Assembly (NCBI RefSeq): GCF_016899775.1
Contig: NZ_JACJJE010000022.1
Span: 1-49,867, forward strand
Direction: 5' to 3'
Source: Pseudoflavonifractor capillosus
Lineage (GTDB): Bacteria > Bacillota > Clostridia > Oscillospirales > Oscillospiraceae
DNA length: 49,867 nucleotides
Program-made: the position numbers and the translations under genes
Notes under the pieces: model-generated
Told to the model about the DNA's origin: nothing
What the model saw: only the letters and a program-made list of their open reading frames with translations
Databases searched by the model: none
Part shown: positions 25,073-32,132 of the stretch, piece by piece
Position numbering within the stretch: position 1 is the stretch's first letter
How the letters are laid out: every line of letters begins with the position of its first letter

Positions 25073-25869
25073 TCTGCCGTCACCCCCTGTTCTAAAGCGG
25101 GATATTCTTCCGATACGATAGACAGCCCCGGATAGATTTCAGCCTCATTTTGTTCGTGCACTTTCAATTTAACAGGGTCCCGAAAATCTGTATAATCAAC
25201 AGGGGCCAGGGGTATAATCTCTGGTGATTTAATTAAATCGCGCGATGACAAGAACCATTTCCCAAAGATTTTTTCATTGGACTTATTTATGTACTTGACA
25301 ACATAGTTGGCAGCTCGTTCATACTGTTCGTCGATCGGAACACAGGAAGTAAATCCCCATTTCCAAGCCACCATATTGTACACAGGACGGCCAGCGTCGT
25401 CGTAGATCAGTTTGCCAGCCGGGGAAATTGCCCGGGCGATTGGCACATTCCCAAGTATACAGAGGCCGTGCATATGTATAGCCGGTGTTGGTTCGTTTGC
25501 TTTGCGTCTATGGTATTCTGGGACTAAAATATATTGAAATCCCTTGCGTTGGACAGCGTTGCTTAGAAAATAACGGGTTTTCTTATAAACTGTGGCAGGA
25601 TCGTAACGGTCAATCAGTGTGCCGTCCAGCGTCCAGGTAAGCATGAAACCGAAATGATTGCATAGAGCAATGTCCCGGACATGAGCGACTGCCAGTCGCT
25701 TGCTTTCCGCTAGAGACCGTTCTGGATTTTTGGCCTTGCCTGGTGGCGACACTTCATAGGGCCTAGTCACACGAGTGTCGGAGGAGAGCGGAAATATATC
25801 CTTCGAGGCAACTTGCATGACAGTTTTGGCCGGATATGCCTTTAGCCGTGCATTTGTATATCTGTTCAT
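25069..25869 (-). CDS. rep: HUH rolling-circle replication initiator (REP_ORF2-G2P type)
   Basis: 266 residues. The HUH metal-binding motif is PAIHMHGLCIL (His132, His134). Downstream NYVVKYINKSNEK (about 188-200) carries Tyr189 and Tyr193 with Lys192, the catalytic tyrosine helix of rolling-circle Reps, and KWFLSSRDL is a conserved following segment. FMLTWTLDG (about 75-83) is the first motif. It would nick one strand at the element's origin after excision. It is followed without a gap by the FtsK-type gene and preceded by a small gene at 25971. It could serve replication only, or also act as the transfer relaxase. Confidence 0.87.
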   Translation of the reverse strand: MNRYTNARLKAYPAKTVMQVASKDIFPLSSDTRVTRPYEVSPPGKAKNPERSLAESKRLAVAHVRDIALCNHFGFMLTWTLDGTLIDRYDPATVYKKTRYFLSNAVQRKGFQYILVPEYHRRKANEPTPAIHMHGLCILGNVPIARAISPAGKLIYDDAGRPVYNMVAWKWGFTSCVPIDEQYERAANYVVKYINKSNEKIFGKWFLSSRDLIKSPEIIPLAPVDYTDFRDPVKLKVHEQNEAEIYPGLSIVSEEYPALEQGVTAE

Positions 25870-25930
25870 AGCCTAGTCCCTCACATATTCTAATGGGTTA
25901 CGACGTCAATCCGTTGTTCTATCAAGTAGC

Positions 25931-25953
25931 CCCTCCCCCCGTAGGGGGGAGGG
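25931..25953. repeat. Perfect hairpin upstream of rep
   Basis: CCCTCCCCCC-GTA-GGGGGGAGGG, a 10-bp perfect stem in the 101-base gap between the small gene and rep. Possible origin structure or rep translation control. Confidence 0.55.
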
Positions 25954-25970
25954 CCGCTCTGCCTGGAAGG

Positions 25971-26210
25971 TCAGACTTTGGTGATTGTCTCAGGTTTTCC
26001 AAAACGATTATACATAATGTTCACCTCGTCCCCGACCCGGGGTTTATAGCCGCTTTTGGCGAGTTTGGCATCAGATACATACACGCGCTCTGCCACCACA
26101 CCTTCTGCGTCGGTCCCGGTAGCAGGATAGGTTAGATAGATGTTCAGACCAGTAACAGACACACCATCCTTTGTAACGAAATCACTCCGTTTATAACCGA
26201 TAACCTTCAT
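25971..26210 (-). CDS. Small protein upstream of rep, possible ssDNA-binding protein
   Basis: 79 residues from ATG 26210, with AAAGGA eight bases upstream (a longer frame from 26255 would start inside the hairpin and lacks a site). Reads MKVIGYKRSDFVTKDG, a beta-rich middle (LNIYLTYPATG, ERVYVSDAKLA), and GDEVNIMYNRFGKPETI at the end. I know similar small proteins beside G2P-type initiators, where a single-stranded DNA-binding protein is expected, but the sequence alone does not prove this. First gene of the leftward replication operon. Confidence 0.65.
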   Translation of the reverse strand: MKVIGYKRSDFVTKDGVSVTGLNIYLTYPATGTDAEGVVAERVYVSDAKLAKSGYKPRVGDEVNIMYNRFGKPETITKV

Positions 26211-26240
26211 TTTTAACATCCTTTCCGTAAAAATAAAAAA

Positions 26241-26295
26241 GTGCCCCGTAACCACGCAACAGGCATACTACACCTATTGCGCGGTTACGGGACAC
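26241..26295 (-). terminator. Terminator in the leader of the replication operon (candidate attenuator)
   Basis: Arms of 23 bases (26241-26263 and 26273-26295) pair at 20 positions around a 9-base loop. On the minus strand the second arm is followed directly by TTTTTTATTTTT. It lies about 230 bases downstream of the promoter at 26530 and 31 bases before the first gene, so it should stop most transcripts unless something prevents the stem forming. The loop carries CATACTA (TAGTATG on the transcript). Confidence 0.8.
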
Positions 26296-26494
26296 TTGCT
26301 GACCAAGTGGAGTTGCCCGCTTTGCGGCTCACCCATGAGGCCGCTTCTCCATGCTTATAATCAGCTGTAACCCGGTGATGGAAAACCGTTTGGTCACGCT
26401 TTGACATACTAGGGGCAGGGTGATCGCAACAGACCCATCTGTAACCTGATAACCAGTCAGGTACAGCGAGATCAGAGATCATGTGCGTGGTCAT
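26285..26494 (-). CDS. Possible 69-codon leader ORF ending inside the attenuator
   Basis: An open frame in the leader between promoter and terminator, from ATG 26494 (AGGAG close upstream) or ATG 26482. It encodes a Trp-, His- and Ser-rich peptide with VCCDHPAPSMSK, and its TAA lies in the first arm of the terminator. A ribosome reaching that stop would cover the stem and let transcription continue. I recognise no family, and codon use gives no strong support, so it may be chance. Confidence 0.35.
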   Translation of the reverse strand: MTTHMISDLAVPDWLSGYRWVCCDHPAPSMSKRDQTVFHHRVTADYKHGEAASWVSRKAGNSTWSASVP

Positions 26495-26529
26495 GCTCCT
26501 GGTGACCCTCGCGATCTATTGCTGAAAAT

Positions 26530-26558
26530 ATGATACCATATCCGTCGTGCACTGTCAA
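26530..26558 (-). promoter_or_regulatory. Strong promoter of the replication/transfer/integration operon
   Basis: On the minus strand TTGACA (26553-26558), 17-base spacer, TATCAT (26530-26535). It reads through a ~230-base leader into the attenuator, then the small gene, rep, the FtsK-type gene, xis and int. Confidence 0.85.
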
Positions 26559-26736
26559 TATATTTTTCGAACTTTTTTCGCCTATTTTTTCCAGTGTTAT
26601 ACCACATGTTATTAAATTATTCAACTTTTTAGAGGACTTACTCTCCTTGTCAAAAGGCTCTTTCTGTGCTCCGGTCCTCTTATAATAAGGTGTCCCTGCG
26701 GGACGGTGGCCCGGACAACGAGTTGTGTCAAGGCCG

Positions 26737-26776
26737 AAAAAATTCTTCGGTTCACGTAAGGGCCGAAGAATTTTTT
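26737..26776. terminator. Bidirectional terminator
   Basis: A perfect 14-bp stem (AAAAAATTCTTCGG and complement) with 12-base loop and A/T tracts on both sides. It separates the leftward operon promoter region from the rightward cargo gene. Confidence 0.85.
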
Positions 26777-26899
26777 TGCGCAAGTGGCCCCCTCCAGGGG
26801 GCCAGCCTGGACAAAACTAGTTGCCGGGCGGGTAGGGGAATCAAGCAAAGCGAGCGAGCCGCTTTGCTCCGCTGATTTTTCACTTTGGGAGGCTATACC

Positions 26900-27547
26900 A
26901 TGAAAGACACAACTTCTACTGCCAGGGTTGCCGGGTACCTGACAAAGATTTTCCGTGCGATCAACACCCGTTATTTTGACGGCCAGATCGAGGAACCGAT
27001 CATCACGATCCAGAGCACGCCCAGGGCATACGGCCATGTCACCGTCGGCAAGGTTTGGCACCTAGCAGACGGACGACAGCTGCACGAACTTAACATCGGT
27101 GCGGGAACGTTAGATCGGCCGATTGAAAATGTCGTTTGCACGCTCTGTCACGAAGCCACCCACCTGTGGCACCTGCAAGCCGGAATCCGCGATTGCAGCC
27201 GGGGAGGAACATACCATAATAAAATTTTTCGTGATCGGGCAGAAGAATGCGACCTGAAAATCAGCTATGATCCCCGGATCGGTTGGAGTATCACAGAGCC
27301 GACGGAGGCGTTGATTGATTTCATCATCTCTCAGGGTTGGACGGACATTCACATGGGCCGCACGGACGGATATATCCGCACCGGGGCCGGAGGCACGGCC
27401 CAGCCTGGAACCGGCGCAGGGCCGGACAGAAAGCGCCCCAGCAGCACCCGGAAGCTGATCTGCCCCTGCTGCGGGCAGTCGGTGAGAGCCACAAAGGCCG
27501 TCAACATCCTGTGCGGGGTCTGTATGCTCCGCATGGTAGAGGCATAA
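26900..27547 (+). CDS. SprT-like zinc metalloprotease-family protein
   Basis: 215 residues from ATG 26900 with GGGAGG at 7 bases (TTG 26885 upstream is poorly placed). The zinc site HEATH lies in CTLCHEATHLWHLQAG, with THxxxFRDRAEECDL-type text after it (GTYHNKIFRDRAEE), as in SprT/Spartan domains. The C-terminus has a four-cysteine zinc ribbon (CPCCGQSV and CGVC). Spartan proteases cleave DNA-protein crosslinks; element-borne SprT-like proteins are common but mostly uncharacterised. On an element with a Rep that forms covalent DNA bonds, release of trapped Rep is an attractive idea, not evidence. The active site looks complete. Confidence 0.85.
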   Translation: MKDTTSTARVAGYLTKIFRAINTRYFDGQIEEPIITIQSTPRAYGHVTVGKVWHLADGRQLHELNIGAGTLDRPIENVVCTLCHEATHLWHLQAGIRDCSRGGTYHNKIFRDRAEECDLKISYDPRIGWSITEPTEALIDFIISQGWTDIHMGRTDGYIRTGAGGTAQPGTGAGPDRKRPSSTRKLICPCCGQSVRATKAVNILCGVCMLRMVEA

Positions 27548-27552
27548 AAAGT

Positions 27553-27601
27553 GAAGTACACTTTTCAAAAACCTTGACAGGCATTCTGAAAAGTGTACTT
27601 C
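27553..27601. repeat. Perfect 15-bp inverted repeat after the SprT-like gene
   Basis: GAAGTACACTTTTCA and its complement flank a 19-base loop, starting five bases after the stop. There is no T tract on the plus strand. It could be an operator, a transcript-end structure, or a rolling-circle single-strand origin. Confidence 0.65.
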
Positions 27602-27645
27602 AAAAAATTCCAGATGTTTTTTTAGCTTTTCTATCCGCGCGGCCC

Positions 27646-27674
27646 TTGCTTTTCAACTGCGGACAGGCTACAAT
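27646..27674 (+). promoter_or_regulatory. Promoter candidate for the surface-protein gene
   Basis: TTGCTT-N17-TACAAT, about 300 bases upstream of the SLH gene. The leader between contains a hairpin (GGGTATGG...CCATACCC, about 27699-27729) and no gene. Confidence 0.5.
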
Positions 27675-27983
27675 AAGGGCGGAAACATAATTGCGGGCAG
27701 GGTATGGCGGGTTGCCGCCCACCATACCCCTGTACGAGTGATCGGACCACTCAGCACAGCAGTCTTTGACTGCACCACGGGGCTATTATATCCGTTTTGC
27801 CCTCGCTTTTCAAGGGCGGAGCGGTGAATCGCCTTGTGCTGCGCATGATGATTTGTCAGGCGGTGTTGAGTACATAACTCGACACCGCTTTTATGTTTCC
27901 GGCGGCAATCCCCGGGGCGGGGAGCGATCCCCGCCCCCTGGGGCCGTCCGCTGGAATACATTAAAATAAGGAGAGCAGGAGCG

Positions 27984-29414
27984 ATGAAAAAGCGGATACT
28001 CAGCGTGATCTTGACCTTGACCCTGTGCATGGGCCTGTCCGCCCCGGCCCTAGCCGCCCGGACCTTCAGCGACGTGCCCGCCACTTACTGGGCGCACGAC
28101 GCGATCCAGTACGTGGTGGATGAAGGCTTGTTCCAGGGCACTAGCGCCACTACCTTCGAGCCGGGGATCAGCATGACCCGGGCTATGTTGATCCAGGTAC
28201 TATACCGTTATGCCGGGTCCCCCCAGCTGCCAGACACGTGGGTATTCCCCTATCAGGACGTGGCGGATGACGCTTACTACTGGGACGCTGCATTCTGGGG
28301 GCGGCACCGCAATATTTTTGCAAGTCAATTTGTAGAGAATTGTGATACGCTCCGTCCCAATGAGGCAGTGACCCGGGGAGAGTTTGCGATCATGCTCTGG
28401 AAATTTGCACGGGAGCAGATGGGGTATGAAGCAGTCAACTCGCACGAGGTGGAGACCGGCCCCTTTACGGATATGGATGATGGAGACCCCGGCGTTACTA
28501 TGGAAGTGCAGCGAAGTATGCTGGGATGGGCCTATCCAAATGGAATTTTGTCCGGCACCACTGCTACCACCATGTCCCCAAACGCGCCCGTGACCCGCGC
28601 CCAAGTTGCCACCATGCTGATGCGTTACGACAAGGCGTTCAATGACAATTCCCAGACTGGCAATCCCGGCGGCGAGACTACACAGCCTGAGAAGCCGGAG
28701 ACTCCTGATGTTGACTATAAGCTGACGATTGCTCTCATGAACAGCAGTCTGTCAGTGGGAGATAAGGTTTTTGCAGATGTAAATACCATCCCTGCCACTG
28801 CCGCAGATGACCTGACATTCACTTTCAAGTCTTCCGATACGTCTGTCGTGACTGTCGAGGCTTCTTCTCGCAATCATTTTTCCTGTGATATTGCCGCTGT
28901 TGGTCCGGGTACTGCTATTATCACTGCCACCGATTCCAATGGGGTTACTGCAACGCGGACTATTACGGTAACGGGTTCTTCTTCCAATCCTGGTACTTCT
29001 ACGTCTGATGATTATGTGGATGTGAAAGATGAGATCATTGCTCTGACGAATGAGGTGCGGGCAGAGAATAACGCCGGTTCACTGTCCAAGAGTAATCTGC
29101 TCATGCAGATTGCTCAGCAGAGAGCCAATGAAAGCGCGGAAATGCAGACAATCGACCATGGCAGACCTAATGGAGATTTCTACGATACCATCTTTGCGGA
29201 ATATGGGCTTGACATTTATTCCATGAACTATCAGGAAATTCTTTGCTGGGGGCCGACAGATAGCGTCGACGCAGTGATGGAAGCGTGGGTCAATTCTCAA
29301 GGGCACTTCAAATCCATGACGAATCCCAATATGATCTTTGTCGGTGTTGGCGTGGCAAAAGGGGACAACGGTTATTACTTCTGCCAGATTTTCACTAATA
29401 AAGACAGGACTTGA
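27984..29414 (+). CDS. Secreted SLH-Big-CAP surface protein (element cargo)
   Basis: 476 residues from ATG 27984 (AAGGAGAG upstream). Signal peptide about 1-25 (cut after APALA). Three S-layer homology repeats (about 27-70, 85-150, 155-215; first reads TFSDVPATYWAHDAIQYV) anchor it to cell-wall polymer. A Pro/Glu-rich linker leads to a bacterial Ig-like domain (about 245-330; AVGPGTAIITATDSNG). A CAP/SCP domain (about 345-472) has EVRAENNAG, LMQIAQQRANE and WVNSQGHFKSMTNPN, with the His-Glu pairs typical of the family. CAP proteins in bacteria are mostly of unknown activity. It is the last gene before the right attachment core, so it is element cargo altering the host surface. Confidence 0.9.
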   Translation: MKKRILSVILTLTLCMGLSAPALAARTFSDVPATYWAHDAIQYVVDEGLFQGTSATTFEPGISMTRAMLIQVLYRYAGSPQLPDTWVFPYQDVADDAYYWDAAFWGRHRNIFASQFVENCDTLRPNEAVTRGEFAIMLWKFAREQMGYEAVNSHEVETGPFTDMDDGDPGVTMEVQRSMLGWAYPNGILSGTTATTMSPNAPVTRAQVATMLMRYDKAFNDNSQTGNPGGETTQPEKPETPDVDYKLTIALMNSSLSVGDKVFADVNTIPATAADDLTFTFKSSDTSVVTVEASSRNHFSCDIAAVGPGTAIITATDSNGVTATRTITVTGSSSNPGTSTSDDYVDVKDEIIALTNEVRAENNAGSLSKSNLLMQIAQQRANESAEMQTIDHGRPNGDFYDTIFAEYGLDIYSMNYQEILCWGPTDSVDAVMEAWVNSQGHFKSMTNPNMIFVGVGVAKGDNGYYFCQIFTNKDRT

Positions 29415-29533
29415 AAGTGTAGTTTCAAGAAAACAGATCGGCCGGGGTGCCCACTCACGGGTGCCCTGGTCGATCTTCTTCTATATGATATTATGAAAAA
29501 TCCTGTATCGATGGTATGTCTGCGGGGCGATTT

Positions 29534-29555
29534 TTTAGCCTTATTTTTAGCCTTA
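29534..29555 (+). repeat. Candidate integrase arm sites, right end
   Basis: The same 22 bases as 22193-22214 (two TTTAGCCTTA units). A further single unit in inverted orientation (TAAGGCTAAA) is at 29595-29604. Confidence 0.7.
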
Positions 29556-29676
29556 ATAGCTTAATGTTAGATGGTAGAACATGATACAGGATAATAAGGC
29601 TAAACCGCTAGGCCCCTTGAAATCAGGACATTTTGGTATTAGATAACAGCACTTAAAACACAGACTTCGGATTTCG

Positions 29677-29695
29677 AGTCCTGTATCGTCCACCA
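29677..29695 (+). repeat. tRNA 3'-end attachment core, copy 3 (attR of the 7.6-kb element)
   Basis: AGTCCTGTATCGTCCACCA, identical to 22117-22135. Bases upstream no longer form a T-arm, as expected where the element's own DNA abuts the core. The element 22136-29695 is 7,560 bp. Confidence 0.85.
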
Positions 29696-29984
29696 AAACG
29701 AAAGGACATCCGAAAGGATGTCCTTTCGTTTTGGGTTCCGCCGCCCAAAGGCGGCTACACCCTTCGGTGTTTTAATGCTCAGGGCGGCGAAGCCGCCCAT
29801 CTCCGCGCCAAGTGCCGCCGCTTCGCGGCGGTTGCGCTCCGAAACGCGCCTGCGGGCGCAGTCCGCCGAGGATTTGCCTGCGGCAAAACGCTCGAACGCC
29901 GCAAAAGCGGTGCGGCCCAGAAGGGCTGTTGGGCAAGATGTCAAGATGGCGAATCGAAATTTGAAATATCTAGATTGTAGTGCT
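29696..29984 (+). repeat. Post-attachment-site flank, copy 2
   Basis: Begins with a perfect 17-bp hairpin (29695-29732, loop GAAA), the likely terminator of the original tRNA. It continues parallel to 13046-13273 with about 60 extra bases (near 29802-29865). A third, imperfect copy of the hairpin is at 29991-30027. No gene is visible between 29415 and 30239. Confidence 0.7.
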
Positions 29985-30111
29985 TATCCCAAACGAAAGG
30001 ACATCCGAAAGGATATCCTTCCATTTTAGATTCCGCCGTAAATGGCGGTTGGGGGCAGGACTGTCCGCTTATCCAGATTTGGGAACTTGAAAATATGCAG
30101 CGACCCGCCGT

Positions 30112-30144
30112 AAAAAGGACACGACCATGAGTTGTGTCCTTTTT
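30112..30144. terminator. Hairpin AAAAAGGACAC / GTGTCCTTTTT
   Basis: An 11-bp perfect stem with A and T tracts, usable from both strands, just upstream of the D-lyxose isomerase promoter. Confidence 0.7.
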
Positions 30145-30172
30145 TGATTTTGCGGACCGATACAGTTCTGAA

Positions 30173-30201
30173 TTGTGGAAGACGGTCCTTTATGGTAAAA
30201 T
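30173..30201 (+). promoter_or_regulatory. Promoter of D-lyxose isomerase
   Basis: TTGTGG-N17-TAAAAT, 38 bases before the ATG. Confidence 0.6.
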
Positions 30202-30239
30202 CAAGGGGAAAGCCGGAACTCTGCAAGGAGGTTATTTTT

Positions 30240-30926
30240 ATGAAGCGCAGTGAGATCAACGCCGCTCTGAGAGAGATGGAGCAGATGGTGCGGGAGTACC
30301 GCTTTGCCCTGCCCCCCTTCTGCGGGTTCACGCCGGAGGAGTGGGCAGAGAAGGGGCACGACTACGACGAGATCCGGGACAACATGCTGGGGTGGGACAT
30401 TACCGACTATGGCATGGGGGATTTTGACAAGATGGGGTTCTCCCTTATCACCCTCCGCAACGGGAATCTGAAGCTGGACCAGTACACCAAGACTTATGCG
30501 GAAAAGCTCCTCTATATCAAGGAGGGGCAGTACTCCCCCATGCACTTCCACTGGTCCAAGATGGAGGACATCATCAACCGGGGCGGCGGGAACGTGCTCA
30601 TCCGGGTATATCACGCCACTTCCGACGAGGATTTGGACCGGGAGCGGGAGGTCCATGTCCATGTGGACGGCCGGGAGATGGTGGTCCCTGCTGGGACCCA
30701 GGTGCGGCTGACCCCGGGGGAGAGCATCACCATCTCTCCCTACCTCTACCACGACTTTACCGTGGAGCCAGGTTTCGGTCCGGTGCTGCTGGGCGAGGTG
30801 AGCCAGTGCAACGACGACAACACGGACAACCGCTTTTATGAGCAGCTGGGCCGCTTTCCAACCATCGAGGAGGACGAGCCCCCCTACCGCCTGCTGTGCA
30901 GCGAGTACCCGGCGGCCAGGGAGTAA
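30240..30926 (+). CDS. lyxA: D-lyxose ketol-isomerase
   Basis: 228 residues from ATG 30240 with AAGGAGG. A cupin enzyme that interconverts D-lyxose and D-xylulose and often accepts D-mannose and D-fructose. The N-terminal text CGFTPEEWAEKGHDYDEIRDN is typical. SPMHFHWSKMEDIINRGGG supplies metal-binding His residues and Glu, and PYLYHDFTVEPG the later His. The usual length is about 225-230, so it is complete. It has its own promoter and no sugar genes beside it. It is the first chromosomal gene right of the element. Confidence 0.88.
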   Translation: MKRSEINAALREMEQMVREYRFALPPFCGFTPEEWAEKGHDYDEIRDNMLGWDITDYGMGDFDKMGFSLITLRNGNLKLDQYTKTYAEKLLYIKEGQYSPMHFHWSKMEDIINRGGGNVLIRVYHATSDEDLDREREVHVHVDGREMVVPAGTQVRLTPGESITISPYLYHDFTVEPGFGPVLLGEVSQCNDDNTDNRFYEQLGRFPTIEEDEPPYRLLCSEYPAARE

Positions 30927-30947
30927 ACACAGGCCTGTGGAAAATCT

Positions 30948-30976
30948 TTGACAAATGATGCGGGGCAGGATAGAAT
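30948..30976 (+). promoter_or_regulatory. Promoter of the FecBCD-type importer operon
   Basis: TTGACA-N17-TAGAAT, about 45 bases upstream of the binding-protein start. No clear Fur- or MntR-type box is visible nearby. Confidence 0.75.
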
Positions 30977-31021
30977 GTCCTGTACTCTGCGTATCAGAAC
31001 CAACCAGAAGGAGTGAAACGC

Positions 31022-32101
31022 TTGAAACACAGAACATGGAAACGAATTGCCGCTCTGGCGCTGGCCCTGTCCCTGGCGCTGGGCTGCGCCGCCTGTTCTA
31101 ACGGGGCGGGCAGCTCTGCGTCCGGCAGCGTGTCTGCCTCGGGCGGCGCCCCCGCGGAGAGCGCCAGCCAGGCGGAGGGCCAGATCGTCCTCACCGACCA
31201 GGCGGGCCGGGAGGTGGTCCTGGAGGGACCGGCCCAGTCCGTTGTCAGCTGCTACTATATCTCTACCTACGCTGCCATCGCCCTGGGGGCGGAGGACCGG
31301 GTGGTGGGCCTGGAGAAGAAGGCGGACACCCGCCCCATCTACCAGATGGCCGCCCCTGAGCTGCTGGAGAAGCCCCAGGTGGGCACCATGAAGGAGCTGG
31401 ACGTGGAGGCCACCGCCGCTCTGGAGCCCGAGCTGGTCATCATGCCCCAGGCCCTGGCGGACTACGCCGACACCCTCACCCAGCTGGGCATCCCCGTGCT
31501 GGTGGTCAACCCCGAGAGCCATGAGGCTCTGGTGGAGATGCTCCAGCTCATGGGGACCGCCCTTGGGCTGGAGGACCGGGCTGAGGCCCTCACCAGCTAT
31601 TATCAGGAGCAGCTGGACCGGATGGCGGAGCTGACCCAGGACACCGAGGCCCCCGTGGTCTACATGGGCAGCAACTCCTCCTTCCTGGCCACCGCCCCCG
31701 CCTCCATGTACCAGAGCACCCTCATCCGGCAGGCCGGCGGCGTCAACGCCGGGGACAGCCTGGAGGGGGACTACTGGACGGAGGTCTCCTATGAGGACGT
31801 GCTGGCCATGGCGCCCCAGGTCATCGTGCTCCCCGCCGGGGCGGAGTACACCGTCCAGGACGTGGTGGAGGACCCCCAGCTCTCCGCCCTGCCCGCGGTG
31901 CAGGACGGCGCGGTCTACCAGATGCCCGGCGGCATCGAGGAGTGGGACTCCCCCGTGCCCTCTGGGATTCTGGGCACCATGTGGATGACCAGCGTCCTCC
32001 ACCCCGACGTATATCCCTTTGAGGAGTTCACGGCCGACGCCCAGAACTTTTATCAGACCTTCTACGGCTTTTCCGTAGACGCCTCGCTGATCACCAAGTG
32101 A
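31022..32101 (+). CDS. Metal/chelate ABC transporter binding lipoprotein
   Basis: Class III (BtuF/FhuD/FecB-like) solute-binding lipoprotein. TTG 31022 has AAGGAG nine bases upstream; GTG 31013 abuts the site and is unlikely. The signal peptide ends LGCAAC, then a Gly/Ser-rich linker. VLEGPAQSVVSCYYISTYAAIALGAEDRVVG and LEPELVIMPQ follow the family pattern with the two-lobe long-helix fold. About 360 residues. First gene of an operon with FecCD-type permease and FecE-type ATPase, and upstream of molybdenum hydroxylase genes. The ligand could be an iron chelate, cobamide, or molybdate/tungstate. Confidence 0.87.
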   Translation: MKHRTWKRIAALALALSLALGCAACSNGAGSSASGSVSASGGAPAESASQAEGQIVLTDQAGREVVLEGPAQSVVSCYYISTYAAIALGAEDRVVGLEKKADTRPIYQMAAPELLEKPQVGTMKELDVEATAALEPELVIMPQALADYADTLTQLGIPVLVVNPESHEALVEMLQLMGTALGLEDRAEALTSYYQEQLDRMAELTQDTEAPVVYMGSNSSFLATAPASMYQSTLIRQAGGVNAGDSLEGDYWTEVSYEDVLAMAPQVIVLPAGAEYTVQDVVEDPQLSALPAVQDGAVYQMPGGIEEWDSPVPSGILGTMWMTSVLHPDVYPFEEFTADAQNFYQTFYGFSVDASLITK

Positions 32102-32132
32102 GTTTCGGTTTTATGGGAAAGGGGAAAGCGCC

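Noticed and set aside
26472-26783. 103-codon leftward frame across the bidirectional terminator
   Set aside because: It spans the terminator and the strong promoter and has no ribosome-binding site or family likeness.
22117-29695. Inovirus-like prophage
   Set aside because: Rep of G2P type and a P-loop ATPase with membrane helices recall inoviruses. However, the ATPase is FtsK/SpoIIIE-like rather than Zot-like, and no run of small hydrophobic coat genes or long minor coat gene is present.
30240-30926. Mannose-6-phosphate isomerase instead of D-lyxose isomerase
   Set aside because: Length (228), the HFHWSKMEDI motif and the N-terminal CGFTPEEW text match D-lyxose isomerase better than any phosphomannose isomerase.
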